From Sporosarcina sp. FSL K6-1508 (GTDB taxonomy: Bacteria > Bacillota > Bacilli > Bacillales_A > Planococcaceae), in the NCBI RefSeq assembly GCF_038007465.1, contig NZ_JBBOXF010000001.1:3483001-3547000 (forward strand): a stretch of 64,000 bases of DNA, read 5' to 3'. Position numbers and translations under genes: made by a program. The notes beneath the pieces are model-generated. The model was given only the letters and a program-made list of their open reading frames with translations. It made no database searches and was not told where the DNA came from. Positions 35,475-44,369 of the stretch are shown here, piece after piece (positions within the stretch are counted from its first letter, which is position 1; every line of letters begins with the position of its first letter).

Positions 35475-36227
35475 TTAACTGATTCCCCATTTATTTTGTA
35501 CACTGCGCTCCAGTCGTAAAAAGACCAGATTATCCATGATTGTGCCGATGACGCCAATGATGATCATTACCGATATAACTAAATCCATTTGTCCAAGTGA
35601 CCTTCCCATTTCCAAGAGATATCCAAGTCCTCCCCCACCACCAAGAAGTTCTCCTGCCATTAAAGCACGCCAGGAAAATGCCCAAGCAATTCGTAATCCG
35701 GAGATGAGTTGGGGGACAGATGCTGGCATGATAACTGTTCGCAAAAAATGAAAACCGCCAGACCCTAATGTTTTAGCAACTTGTTGATAAAGCCTTGGCA
35801 CATTTTTGAAACCACTTGTCGCATTGATTGTCATTGTCCATGTCGCACCGATTGTTACAATAAAAAGAATGGAAAAATCATTCAAACCGAACCAAATGAT
35901 AGCAAGTGGGAACCAGACAATACTCGGAATCGATTGCAATGCTGTGACAAGAAATCCAAGTGTGTCTTCAACTAGTTTAGAACGCCATATGAGATAGCCT
36001 AGAAAAAGACCGAGGACTGTCGCAATTGTAAATCCTATTAATAGACGGCTCATACTTGTAAAGATTGCAGTCATTATTTGCCCACTTAGAATGCCTGTGT
36101 AAAGTGTATGCAGCACTTGGCTGAGACTCGGGAACATGAAATCGGGCAAACTTGAAACTCTAGATGTGACTTCCCATATCACCGCTAGAATCCCGATGAA
36201 GAGGATCCGTCTTAAAAATGTAGTCAT
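35475..36227 (-). CDS. ABC transporter permease, SsuC/TauC type
   Basis: Membrane subunit of a nitrate/sulfonate/taurine-type importer: 250 residues, about six membrane segments and the EAA loop around QVAKTLGSGGFHFLRTVIMP (near 139-158). ATG 36227 with AAAGGAGG nine bases upstream. The start lies 68 bases inside the end of the ATPase gene, an unusually long overlap for coupled genes. The C-terminal coding end has been copied to 33759-33850. No ssuD monooxygenase gene is nearby. Confidence 0.9.
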   Translation of the reverse strand: MTTFLRRILFIGILAVIWEVTSRVSSLPDFMFPSLSQVLHTLYTGILSGQIMTAIFTSMSRLLIGFTIATVLGLFLGYLIWRSKLVEDTLGFLVTALQSIPSIVWFPLAIIWFGLNDFSILFIVTIGATWTMTINATSGFKNVPRLYQQVAKTLGSGGFHFLRTVIMPASVPQLISGLRIAWAFSWRALMAGELLGGGGGLGYLLEMGRSLGQMDLVISVMIIIGVIGTIMDNLVFLRLERSVQNKWGIS

Positions 36228-37002
36228 CCCCCATTTCCTCCTTTAACACTTTCTCAATTTCACCTTGCAGTGATGCCAATATCTGCTTTTCCAAATGAAA
36301 TGTGACGTCATTTGGCATAACGCCGTCTTTCATTGTCGTTGAAGAATGAATCTCTTTAATTCTTCCAGGACGTGTTTCAAAAACAACAATTTTTTCGGAT
36401 AAAAGGACCGCTTCTCGAATGTTATGCGTAACGAAAAAGATAGTCACCTTCGTTTTTTGCCATATTTCCAGTAGCTCATTATGTAACACCATTCTGGTTT
36501 GCTCATCCAGTGCCGCAAACGGCTCATCCATCAGTAAAATGGCGGGCTCCATAACAAGTGCACGTGCGATAGCAACACGTTGTTTCATCCCCCCTGACAG
36601 CTGATGCGGATAAGCATCGATAAAGTTGCTTAAATGAACCATTCTCAACATTTCCCTTGCTTTGTCCTCTGCCGGCTTTTTTGGCAAACCCTTTAAACGT
36701 AAGCCATATGTGACATTATCAAGAACCGTTAACCATGGAAACAATCCATCCTGTTGGAAGACGACGACACGATCTGGTCCAGGATCCGTCACTACTTTTC
36801 CAGCAATCCTAATTTCTCCTTGATCAGCCTTCTCGAGACCAGCAATCAGATAGAGCAATGTCGACTTCCCGCAACCGGAAGGTCCGACAATCGAAACAAA
36901 CTGTCCTTTTTCCACGTCTAACGAGATATTATCCAGTACTTTCACATGACCTTTTTCTTTATGTGGAAAACTTTTCGCAATGCCATCTATTGTTAAATAC
37001 AT
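36160..37002 (-). CDS. ABC transporter ATP-binding protein, SsuB/TauB type
   Basis: Cytoplasmic ATPase of the same importer, with Walker A GPSGCGKST (about 39-47), signature LSGGMKQRVAIARAL near 139-153 and Walker B ILLMDEPFAALD near 159-170. Length 280 includes an extended C-terminus whose coding region overlaps the permease start by 68 bases. ATG 37002 follows GGAAGGGG. It is the first of the ABC genes, 186 bases after cysK, with a repeat element in that gap. Confidence 0.92.
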   Translation of the reverse strand: MYLTIDGIAKSFPHKEKGHVKVLDNISLDVEKGQFVSIVGPSGCGKSTLLYLIAGLEKADQGEIRIAGKVVTDPGPDRVVVFQQDGLFPWLTVLDNVTYGLRLKGLPKKPAEDKAREMLRMVHLSNFIDAYPHQLSGGMKQRVAIARALVMEPAILLMDEPFAALDEQTRMVLHNELLEIWQKTKVTIFFVTHNIREAVLLSEKIVVFETRPGRIKEIHSSTTMKDGVMPNDVTFHLEKQILASLQGEIEKVLKEEMGDDYIFKTDPLHRDSSGDMGSHI

Positions 37003-37040
37003 TCAAATACCCCTTCCCTAAAATTTCCTACAAGTAAATC

Positions 37041-37185
37041 TGTATATGTTGAAATAAAAGATCCATTGAATTCGTTGCGGCGCTTGGGGATGCCTCCCGC
37101 CCTAAGCCAGGCACTAACGCAATTCACTTCCTTCGAATTGTGACAGCAACTGGCACCGAATAGCGCCTTCGCTTACTTTATATAG
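37041..37185. repeat. MITE-like repeat, copy truncated at one end
   Basis: Left end TGTATATGTTGAA, then AAAAGATCCATTGAATTC and CGCTTGGGGATGCCTCCCGC, as in the copy at 29551. Near its right end AGCGCCTTCGCTTA-CTTTATATAGA matches the 51431 copy, after which the matching TTCAACAT terminus is missing. It stops next to the cysK stop codon (37189). Confidence 0.65.
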
Positions 37186-37188
37186 ATT

Positions 37189-38118
37189 TTAAAATTCGAA
37201 TAAATCGCTTGATAAATAGCGTTCACCCGAGTCAGGTGCAATGCAGACGACCGTATCATTCGGAGTCAATCGGCTTGCGACAACTAATGCCGCATATATG
37301 GCCGCACCTCCTGAAGGGCCGATGAGAATCCCTTCATTCGCCGCCATGTTGCGTACTGTATCATACGCTTCTTCGTCTTTAATCTGAATGATTTCATCGT
37401 AGACGGCGGTATTCAAAACTGGAGGAATAAAACCTGGACTTGTTCCAACCAGCTTATGCTTCCCTGGCTTTCCTCCAGACAGGACGGGTGATCCGGCAGG
37501 CTCAACAACATGAACTGAGATATTATTATCCCGTTCTTTAAGTGCTTCTCCGGTACCCGTCACCGTCCCTCCCGTTCCTGATGTACAAACAAAAGCACTT
37601 AGCTTTCTTCCAATGGATTCCATGGCATTACTAATTTCAACAGCCGTCGTTGTCCGATGGATATCTGGATTTGCCGTGTTCTCAAATTGCATGGGAATAA
37701 AGCTGTTTTCGATTTCCGCGGATAATTCATTTGCTTTGTCGATTGCCCCTGGCATCCTTTCATCGCTAGGTGTAAGAACGACTTTTGCACCGTATGCCTT
37801 CATTAAATTAATACGTTCAATCGTTGCGTTATCCGGCATGACAAAAATTGCGTTATACCCTCTTGCTGCGGCATTCATTGCCAAACCGATCCCTGTATTT
37901 CCTGACGTAGGTTCAATAATCGTTGCCCCCGCCATCAATTTACCGCTTTTCTCCGCCTCAACAATCATATTGTAAGCTGCTCGATCTTTTACGCTGCCGC
38001 TTGGATTAAAATACTCAAGTTTTACATAGACAGCTGCACCTTGTGAATCTGGCAGTCTATTTAATCTTACAAGGGGCGTATTTCCAATCAATTCAGCTAT
38101 ATTGTTTACGACTCGCAT
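37189..38118 (-). CDS. cysK: Cysteine synthase (O-acetylserine sulfhydrylase)
   Basis: PLP enzyme joining O-acetylserine and sulfide to cysteine. The PLP lysine lies in NPSGSVKDRAA (near 38-48), the phosphate loop in PTSGNTGIGLA (about 69-79) and the glycine-rich TSGTGGTVTGTG near 174-185. Length 309 is normal. ATG 38118 with GGGAGGATA upstream. It sits 23 bases after ylnF in the sulfur region, so sulfide produced by CysJI can be used directly. In Bacillales a CysK also acts as partner of the CymR repressor; which paralogue does so here cannot be told. Confidence 0.95.
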   Translation of the reverse strand: MRVVNNIAELIGNTPLVRLNRLPDSQGAAVYVKLEYFNPSGSVKDRAAYNMIVEAEKSGKLMAGATIIEPTSGNTGIGLAMNAAARGYNAIFVMPDNATIERINLMKAYGAKVVLTPSDERMPGAIDKANELSAEIENSFIPMQFENTANPDIHRTTTAVEISNAMESIGRKLSAFVCTSGTGGTVTGTGEALKERDNNISVHVVEPAGSPVLSGGKPGKHKLVGTSPGFIPPVLNTAVYDEIIQIKDEEAYDTVRNMAANEGILIGPSGGAAIYAALVVASRLTPNDTVVCIAPDSGERYLSSDLFEF

Positions 38119-38141
38119 ATTTGTTATCCTCCCAATTACGT

Positions 38142-38768
38142 TCAGGATTTGTCTTCATACCCACCTATCATTTCTAGAAATGCATTTCGCACGTTGATAG
38201 ATTGCCTGTACGTTTCATTCGTGATTGTTTTAAGTAATTGTGTTTTTGTCGTTTGATTTAACGTAGAATGCTTCACTTTTTTTCTCGATAGTGTTAGAAA
38301 TTCAAGATAATCACTATAAGAATCGTCGTAAATCAGGGCAATTTCGTCACGAATGCTTGTAGATAGTGTCGGACTCGCCCCATCCGTTGCAACAGTTATC
38401 GTTAGGTCACCTCTCGTCAGCTTTGCAGGGACATGAAAGGTACTTAACTCGGAATTATCGACGATATTGACCAGTTGATGTTTGCCGGCAGACGATGCAA
38501 CAAACGTATTCACCATCTCATTATTTGTTGCAGCAATAATAATCATTGCATCATCAAGATCATCCGGTTCGAACATTTTATTTTTCCAGGCAATTTTATT
38601 CTCGATAAAGAGTTGTTCTATTTTCGAATGAATCACCGGACTAATGACAGTTATACCAGCACCTGCTTGTAGCAATCCGATAACTTTTCTGTAGGCAATC
38701 AGTCCGCCGCCAACTACTACTGCATTTTTATCTTCGATGTTCAGCATAATCGGATAGGATTTCATCAT
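38142..38768 (-). CDS. ylnF: Precorrin-2 dehydrogenase for siroheme (YlnF/SirC, CysG N-terminal type)
   Basis: NAD-dependent oxidation of precorrin-2 to sirohydrochlorin, needed for the siroheme of CysI. The Rossmann motif VVGGGLIAYRKV (about 18-29) is followed by IIAATNNEMVNTFVA near 85-99, then the dimerisation and C-terminal region. It works with CobA (before) and SirB (after) encoded upstream. Length 208 is a little longer than some Bacillus members. Start ATG-ATG 38768. The gap to cysI (190 bases) contains a hairpin repeat, an interruption of the operon. Confidence 0.92.
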   Translation of the reverse strand: MMKSYPIMLNIEDKNAVVVGGGLIAYRKVIGLLQAGAGITVISPVIHSKIEQLFIENKIAWKNKMFEPDDLDDAMIIIAATNNEMVNTFVASSAGKHQLVNIVDNSELSTFHVPAKLTRGDLTITVATDGASPTLSTSIRDEIALIYDDSYSDYLEFLTLSRKKVKHSTLNQTTKTQLLKTITNETYRQSINVRNAFLEMIGGYEDKS

Positions 38769-38866
38769 TTTATTCTCCCGCCGCCATTTAGTTACTCTGA
38801 AAAAAGACCATAAAATTAGCGGTCCTTCTTAGCTTTTTTAAAAGATAAGAGGGTATAAGCATTCAC

Positions 38867-38957
38867 ATCGAGCGGTGTCTAGACTCCAGCGCTATTCTAG
38901 ATGTCTAGCTCTAGGCGCCAGCCGCTCGGGTCATAAAGGGCGCCTTACGCTTTTCTT
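38867..38957. repeat. Degenerate Bacillales hairpin repeat between ylnF and cysI
   Basis: GTGTCTAGACTCCAGCGCTA, then CGCTCGGGTCATAAAGGGCG and ACGCTTTTCTTATTAA resemble the 120 bp repeats at 59480-59722. It is shortened and rearranged, and ends at the cysI stop. A similar fragment (CTCCAGCGCTATTCTTG on the minus strand) occurs at about 47217-47235. Confidence 0.65.
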
Positions 38958-38958
38958 A

Positions 38959-40683
38959 TTAATCGTGAAAGTCCAATCCAGATTGAACAGCTTTCACATG
39001 TCCTGCGCGAATGACAAAATCTCCAAAATGTTCGCCTTCTGTTCGTTCCTTCGCGTATTGAATAAATAGCGGTTTAAGCAGTGCTAAAATTTCTTCTTCA
39101 CCGATATTTTCCCGGTATATCTTATTCAACCGATCCCCGACAAAGCTAGCACCCAGATACATATTGTATTTTCCAGGTGCTTTACCGATAAAGGCTATTT
39201 CACCCAAAGCAGGACGAGAACAACCATTCGGACAGCCCGAAATACGTATAACGATTTCTTTTTCACGTAATCCCGCTTCATCCAGAATCAGTTCCATCTT
39301 ATCCAGTAAAGAAGGCAGGTACCGTTCGGCTTCAGCCATTGCCAGCCCGCAAGTCGGAAATGCAACGCAAGCCATTGAATTTCGGCGCAATGCGGAATGA
39401 TGCTGTCCGTCAGTCAATCCATATTGCTCCATTAACTCTTCAATTTCCTTCTTTTTTTGACTCGACACATTGCTGATGATTAGATTTTGATTTGGGCTAA
39501 GGCGGAAATCTCCTGTATGAATCTTGGCAATTTCTCGCAACCCCGTCATCAGTGGATACTCATCCACGTCTTGGATTCGTCCGTTTTGGATAAACAGCGT
39601 GAAATGCCAATTGCCATCGCTTCCTTCTACCCAGCCATAACGATCACCATTATGTTCAAAGTGATAATCACGCGCGGTTTCAAGTACCCAACCTAATCGC
39701 TCATTGAGTTCTTTGGTGATCCAATCAAGTCCACGAGCATCAATTGTGTATTTAAAACGTGCATACTTTCGAACAGAACGATTCCCATAATCACGTTGAA
39801 TCGATATAATTTTCTCAGCTACTTCGACAACCTGATCCGTTGTACAGAAACCGATCACCCTTGCCAACTGGGGATAAGTGTCTGTATCACCATGTGTCAT
39901 CCCCATGCCACCGCCTACAGCAATATTGAATCCTGCTAATTCCCCTTCTTCTAAGATGGCAATTAGGCCAAGATCCTGGGAAAAAACGTCAACATCATTA
40001 TTAGGAGGAACTGCCACACCAATTTTAAATTTTCTTGGTAAATATAGTGCGCCATACAATGGCTCGATTTCTTCCTCTGTTTCTTGGCTGTCGATTACTT
40101 TTTCACCATCGAGCCAGATCTCATGGTAAGCATTGGTCCGTGGCGAAAGATAATCACTGAGTTTCTGCGCCCACCCATAAACTTCAGCATGAATATCCGA
40201 TTGATAAGGATTAGGATTACACATGACATTCCGGTTCACATCACCGCAAGCTGCTAGCGTATCCATTAACGCTGCATTAATTTCCTGAATATTCTCCTTC
40301 ATATTCCACTTTAAAATCCCGTGCATTTGGAATGACTGGCGAGTAGTTAATTTCAATGTTCCGTTGCCATATTTATTGGCAACACGATCCATCATCAGCC
40401 ATTGCTCCGGGGTTGCTACACCGCCGGGAGCACGAACTCGAACCATGAACTGGTAGGCCGGCTCTAATTTTTGCCGCTGGCGTTCGTTGCGTAAATCCCG
40501 ATCATCTTGCAAATAGCTCCCATGGAATTTCATCAATCTGTTATCATCATCAGGTATCCCTGAACTGATTGGATACTCAAGCGTCTCCACAAGTGATCCG
40601 CGTAAATAGTTACTTTCACTCTTAATCCGCTCAACATCACTTGGTGTACCAGGTTGTGGCGGTAAAATTATTTTCTTTGTCAT
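38959..40683 (-). CDS. cysI: Assimilatory sulfite reductase hemoprotein beta subunit
   Basis: Reduces sulfite to sulfide with six electrons from CysJ. The siroheme/[4Fe-4S] cysteines are visible as CVAFPTC and SGCPNGC near residues 435-440 and 480-485. Two nitrite/sulfite reductase ferredoxin-like half domains are present. ATG 40683 is preferred over 40719, because AAAGGAGC lies nine bases upstream; this leaves a 25-base gap to cysJ. Length 574 is normal. CysI depends on siroheme made by three enzymes in this same region. Confidence 0.96.
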   Translation of the reverse strand: MTKKIILPPQPGTPSDVERIKSESNYLRGSLVETLEYPISSGIPDDDNRLMKFHGSYLQDDRDLRNERQRQKLEPAYQFMVRVRAPGGVATPEQWLMMDRVANKYGNGTLKLTTRQSFQMHGILKWNMKENIQEINAALMDTLAACGDVNRNVMCNPNPYQSDIHAEVYGWAQKLSDYLSPRTNAYHEIWLDGEKVIDSQETEEEIEPLYGALYLPRKFKIGVAVPPNNDVDVFSQDLGLIAILEEGELAGFNIAVGGGMGMTHGDTDTYPQLARVIGFCTTDQVVEVAEKIISIQRDYGNRSVRKYARFKYTIDARGLDWITKELNERLGWVLETARDYHFEHNGDRYGWVEGSDGNWHFTLFIQNGRIQDVDEYPLMTGLREIAKIHTGDFRLSPNQNLIISNVSSQKKKEIEELMEQYGLTDGQHHSALRRNSMACVAFPTCGLAMAEAERYLPSLLDKMELILDEAGLREKEIVIRISGCPNGCSRPALGEIAFIGKAPGKYNMYLGASFVGDRLNKIYRENIGEEEILALLKPLFIQYAKERTEGEHFGDFVIRAGHVKAVQSGLDFHD

Positions 40684-40708
40684 GTAACTAGCTCCTTTCA
40701 CAGTTCTT

Positions 40709-42535
40709 TCAGTAGACATCGCGTTGATAACGTTTCTGCCGTTGCATATCAGCTAAATAGTCTGATGCTTCCTTAGAACTCATAGCACCCTCTTCTTCAA
40801 GGATTTTTTCCAAAGTAGTATGGACATCAGCAGCCATATGCTTTTCATCACCGCAAACGTAGAGTACAGCACCCTCTTCCAGCCACTTAAAAATAGCTTG
40901 GCTGTTCTCAATCATTCGGTGTTGGACATAGACTTTATCTTTCGTATCACGGGAAAATGCAACATCCATTCGCGTCAAAACACCCTCTTTGAGCCATTGT
41001 TGCCATTCAACCTGATAAAGGAAGTCTGTAACAAAGTGTTGATCACCAAAGAACAACCATGTTTTCCCTTCTGCGCCAATCTCCTCGCGTTCTTCCAAGA
41101 ACGATCTGAACGGAGCTATTCCAGTACCAGGTCCAATCATAATCAAAGGCGTGTTGGGATCTGCTGGTAATTTAAAGTTCGAGTTACGCTGGACATAAAC
41201 AGGTAAATGATCCCCAGGTTGCGCACGCACAGCACATTCATCCGAACAAACACCTACCCGATCTCGACCGTGTGCCTCATAACGAACAGTTCCAATCGTG
41301 AGATGTACTTCATCCGGATTTGCTTTAGAACTGCTGGCGATCGAATACAGGCGCGCCGGTATTTTACGTAATATTGCGACAAAATCACTTACAGAGACTT
41401 CCCACGGTCCAAAATCCCGTACCAGATCCAATAGATCACGACCATAGAGATAATCCCTGCACACTTGCTCTCTTTCAGGTTCCAAGAGCTCCTTTAATTC
41501 ATTGTTAGTAGTAAATTGCGTTGCTTTTTGTAGCAATGGTTTCGTTAATACAGTAATTTCAAAATTAGAAATCAGCGCCTCGCGCAAGGGCTTAAGTTCA
41601 CCCTGTTTATTGACCTTAACTGCTTCGCTAGCATTCCACTCCATCTCTCCAATCAAGGTATCGACTAATTCAGTATCATTTTCTGGATAAATGCCTAAAC
41701 TGTCTCCCGGTTCAAACTCGAGGTTCGATCCTTCAAGTGATAACTCAAGATGACGCGTTTCTTTGTTTGACCCACGGCCATTTAAATTCAAATTTTCTAG
41801 AATCTCAGCTTTAAATGGGTTTGTTCGAGAGTACTCCAGTTGTTCCGCAACTACCTTGTTGACTGGTTGTTGGACATTGGTATAACTGGCTCCTTGTTGC
41901 TCATTTAATGTAGCTAAAACAGTCATAAACCATTCCGAGGCAGGTTCATCATAATCCAAGTCGCAATCGACACGTGGACTAAGCTGTTTTGCACCCAACT
42001 CCAGTAAACGTTCATCAAATTGTTTACCTGTCTGGCAGAAAAATTCATAAGAACTATCCCCCAAAGACAGGACCGAGTATTGCAGATTATCCAATTGTGG
42101 CGCTCTTTTACCATGAAGAAATTCATGAAATGGCAATGCATTATCTGGTGGATCGCCTTCGCCATGTGTACTTACAATAAGTAGTAAATTCTCGGTTTTC
42201 TTAAGCGAATTTGGTTTGAATTCATTCATAGGAGCAAGAGTTACTTGATACTCTTCTGCTTTTAAATTCTTCGTTAGTTTTTCAGCCAAAGCCTGCCCGT
42301 TGCCAGTCTGAGAGCCGTAAAGAATTGTCACTTCTTTTGAGATTACCTCTATTTGCGTTGCTGGAGCTTTCAGAACGGCCACGCCGCCAGACACAGTCGA
42401 TTGTGTAGTTAACTGGTTGGCACTCAAATATCCGCCCAGCCAGATTTGTTGTGTCTCTGTCAGTATCGGCAGAAGTTGGTTAAGGAGTTCTACCTGCTCC
42501 TGATTAAAAGGACTGTTTATCACTTGAAGCGCCAA
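40709..42535 (-). CDS. cysJ: Assimilatory sulfite reductase flavoprotein alpha subunit
   Basis: NADPH-dependent diflavin reductase that feeds CysI. In order: flavodoxin domain with LYGSQTGNGQALAE (near 72-85), a connecting helical region, the FAD site with RLYSIASSSKANP (about 390-402) and the NADPH site with MIGPGTGIAPFRSFLEER (near 460-477), ending in the aromatic RDVY. Length 608 is normal. The start is TTG 42535 with GGGGTGGG upstream. It is the partner of the next gene, cysI. Confidence 0.96.
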   Translation of the reverse strand: MALQVINSPFNQEQVELLNQLLPILTETQQIWLGGYLSANQLTTQSTVSGGVAVLKAPATQIEVISKEVTILYGSQTGNGQALAEKLTKNLKAEEYQVTLAPMNEFKPNSLKKTENLLLIVSTHGEGDPPDNALPFHEFLHGKRAPQLDNLQYSVLSLGDSSYEFFCQTGKQFDERLLELGAKQLSPRVDCDLDYDEPASEWFMTVLATLNEQQGASYTNVQQPVNKVVAEQLEYSRTNPFKAEILENLNLNGRGSNKETRHLELSLEGSNLEFEPGDSLGIYPENDTELVDTLIGEMEWNASEAVKVNKQGELKPLREALISNFEITVLTKPLLQKATQFTTNNELKELLEPEREQVCRDYLYGRDLLDLVRDFGPWEVSVSDFVAILRKIPARLYSIASSSKANPDEVHLTIGTVRYEAHGRDRVGVCSDECAVRAQPGDHLPVYVQRNSNFKLPADPNTPLIMIGPGTGIAPFRSFLEEREEIGAEGKTWLFFGDQHFVTDFLYQVEWQQWLKEGVLTRMDVAFSRDTKDKVYVQHRMIENSQAIFKWLEEGAVLYVCGDEKHMAADVHTTLEKILEEEGAMSSKEASDYLADMQRQKRYQRDVY

Positions 42536-42583
42536 AATTTCCCACCCCGCAAAATTAGTATTTATATAGCTATTAAAAGACCA

Positions 42584-42730
42584 TTATTTCAATCTAATTT
42601 TCTCGTTTTTCTCTATTTGAACAACAACATTGTCTTGAACAACCAATGTGATAGAACCATAATTCATCGTGTTCAGCATCTTTTTAACGTTTTCAATGGT
42701 AAGTTCAAGGTTTTTTTCCCGTTTCTCCAT
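42584..42730 (-). CDS. yezD: YezD-like small protein (DUF2292)
   Basis: A 48-codon gene: ATG 42730 to TAA 42584. The protein starts MEKREKNLELTIENVKKML and continues with YGSITLVVQDNVVVQIEK; residues 1-20 are charged and helical, and residues 24-40 form a likely strand pair. The YezD/DUF2292 family of about 50 residues is known in Bacillales sulfur operons, where its role is unknown. It lies 48 bases before cysJ and 35 bases after sirB on the same strand, so it is in the operon. AGGG and AAGGATG precede the start. Confidence 0.8.
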   Translation of the reverse strand: MEKREKNLELTIENVKKMLNTMNYGSITLVVQDNVVVQIEKNEKIRLK

Positions 42731-42765
42731 AGTCCCTATTCATCCTTTCAGACAAAAATTCTTCA

Positions 42766-43521
42766 TTAAATAGGCTGACCGATTTGCTCTTTTTCAAGTA
42801 ACTCATTCACCCGTTCTACAAGTACATCCTGGACATATTTATGATAACCAAGATTTTTACAAAGAATGAGCTGCTGACCATTAGTAGATTGCTGGGCAAT
42901 CTTTTTTTCAATGCTCTTCATCAAAATACCTGTAAATAATAAGTACGGAATAATTAAGACTTGCTTATCATGTGTTTCCTGTAAATGCAGTAATGCTTCA
43001 TCGAAATGAGGCTCTGCTCCGTAAAGAAAACTAACAGTTACTTTCTTAAAGAAATACTTGTCAGCAAAAAGTTGTGCAATTTCGTTTAAATCTTGCTTGA
43101 CTGCGGGATCACTGCTGCCACGACCTATAAGCAATACCTGCGCATCTTCCGCAATCGTTACTTTTTGTTCGACTACTCGGTCATATAGGCTATCAATAAT
43201 TTTCGGATGAATGCCAAATGCTTTTCCGTATGTAAATTCGATATCGGGATACATGATTTTTCCCACTTCAATTTCAAATGGAATATCTTCATTTGCATGG
43301 GCCGCAGTTAATAAAAGTATAGGAACAACGGCAATCTTAGTAGCACCGCGTTCCACGCATTTCGTAATCCCTTCCTCCACGCTTGGGGCAGCCAGTTCTA
43401 GAAAACAAATTTCTTGGATTGGAACATCAATCATCGCTTGACTGCTCTCAATAAATTGAATAGCTTCTTCGACACCTGCTTTGATTCGGCTGCCATGGCC
43501 AACATATAAGACTGCCTGCAT
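42766..43521 (-). CDS. sirB: Sirohydrochlorin ferrochelatase (SirB/CbiX type)
   Basis: Inserts iron into sirohydrochlorin, the last step to siroheme. The N-terminus VLYVGHGSRIKAGVEEAIQF (about 4-23) holds the metal-binding histidine of the CbiX fold, and the second half repeats it around VLLIGRGSSDPAVKQDL (near 128-144). Length 251 is normal for the two-half bacterial form. Start ATG 43521. It is preceded by cobA and followed by the small yezD-like gene. Confidence 0.93.
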   Translation of the reverse strand: MQAVLYVGHGSRIKAGVEEAIQFIESSQAMIDVPIQEICFLELAAPSVEEGITKCVERGATKIAVVPILLLTAAHANEDIPFEIEVGKIMYPDIEFTYGKAFGIHPKIIDSLYDRVVEQKVTIAEDAQVLLIGRGSSDPAVKQDLNEIAQLFADKYFFKKVTVSFLYGAEPHFDEALLHLQETHDKQVLIIPYLLFTGILMKSIEKKIAQQSTNGQQLILCKNLGYHKYVQDVLVERVNELLEKEQIGQPI

Positions 43522-43543
43522 GCTGATCCCTCCTATTGAGTTT

Positions 43544-44326
43544 TTAGTATGCAGATACTTCTTTACTAATATTTTGGTTCAACGCCGTTTGTTCGAACCA
43601 TTGAATCTTCTCTCGCAACTTCACAACTTCGCCGACAATGATCATACTTGGGTTTTTAATTTCGGATTCTCTAGCAATCTCTACAATCGTAGAAAGTGTA
43701 CCTGTAATCGTATACTGCGCCTCCGTTGTTCCCCAATGCACTAGTGCTACAGGGGTGTTTTCAGGTCGGCCATGCCTGATAAGTTGCTCACAAATATAAG
43801 GTAAGTTTCCGACACCCATATAAATCGCTAATGTATCAATACCGACTGCAAGACTTTCCCAATGAATGGAATCGCTTTTTCCAGCACGCATATGGCCAGT
43901 TACAATCGCAAAACTAGAACTGAGATCACGATGTGTGACTGGGATACCCGCATAAGCAGGCGCCGCAATCCCGGCAGTAATTCCTGGAACCACCTCAAAG
44001 GGGATGTCATTTTCCGCAAGAACTTCTGCCTCTTCAGCGCCTCTTCCGAAAACAAATGGATCTCCACCTTTTAAGCGTGTGACAGTTTTCCCCTGCTTCG
44101 CATATTTCACTAAAAAGTGGTTAATCGTCTCTTGAATCATTGCATGATAGTTTGGGAGTTTCCCGCAATAAATTAAGTCTGCTCCAGGTTTTGCATAAGT
44201 TAGCAGTTCTTTATTAATCAAACGGTCATACAAGATGACATCCGCTTGTTGAATACATTTCATCCCTTTAACGGTGATTAAATCAACGTCGCCAGGTCCA
44301 GCGCCAACTATAAATACTTTTCCCAC
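43544..44326 (-). CDS. cobA: Uroporphyrinogen-III C-methyltransferase (SUMT)
   Basis: SAM-dependent double methylation of uroporphyrinogen III to precorrin-2, first committed step of siroheme. The motif VGAGPGDVDLITVKG near 6-20 and the region VTRLKGGDPFVFGRGAEEAE (about 82-101) are diagnostic. I choose GTG 44326, which has AGAGGAG eight bases upstream and gives the family N-terminus MGKVFIVGAG. The longer reading from GTG 44344 would place the ribosome site inside the gene. Length 260. Confidence 0.95.
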   Translation of the reverse strand: MGKVFIVGAGPGDVDLITVKGMKCIQQADVILYDRLINKELLTYAKPGADLIYCGKLPNYHAMIQETINHFLVKYAKQGKTVTRLKGGDPFVFGRGAEEAEVLAENDIPFEVVPGITAGIAAPAYAGIPVTHRDLSSSFAIVTGHMRAGKSDSIHWESLAVGIDTLAIYMGVGNLPYICEQLIRHGRPENTPVALVHWGTTEAQYTITGTLSTIVEIARESEIKNPSMIIVGEVVKLREKIQWFEQTALNQNISKEVSAY

Positions 44327-44369
44327 CTTCATCGCTCCTCTCACCGTTTGGTACTGCTCTAAAATCTCT

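Noticed and set aside
43544..44344. Longer reading of cobA from GTG 44344
   Set aside because: The ribosome site lies inside that extension, and GTG 44326 gives the family N-terminus.
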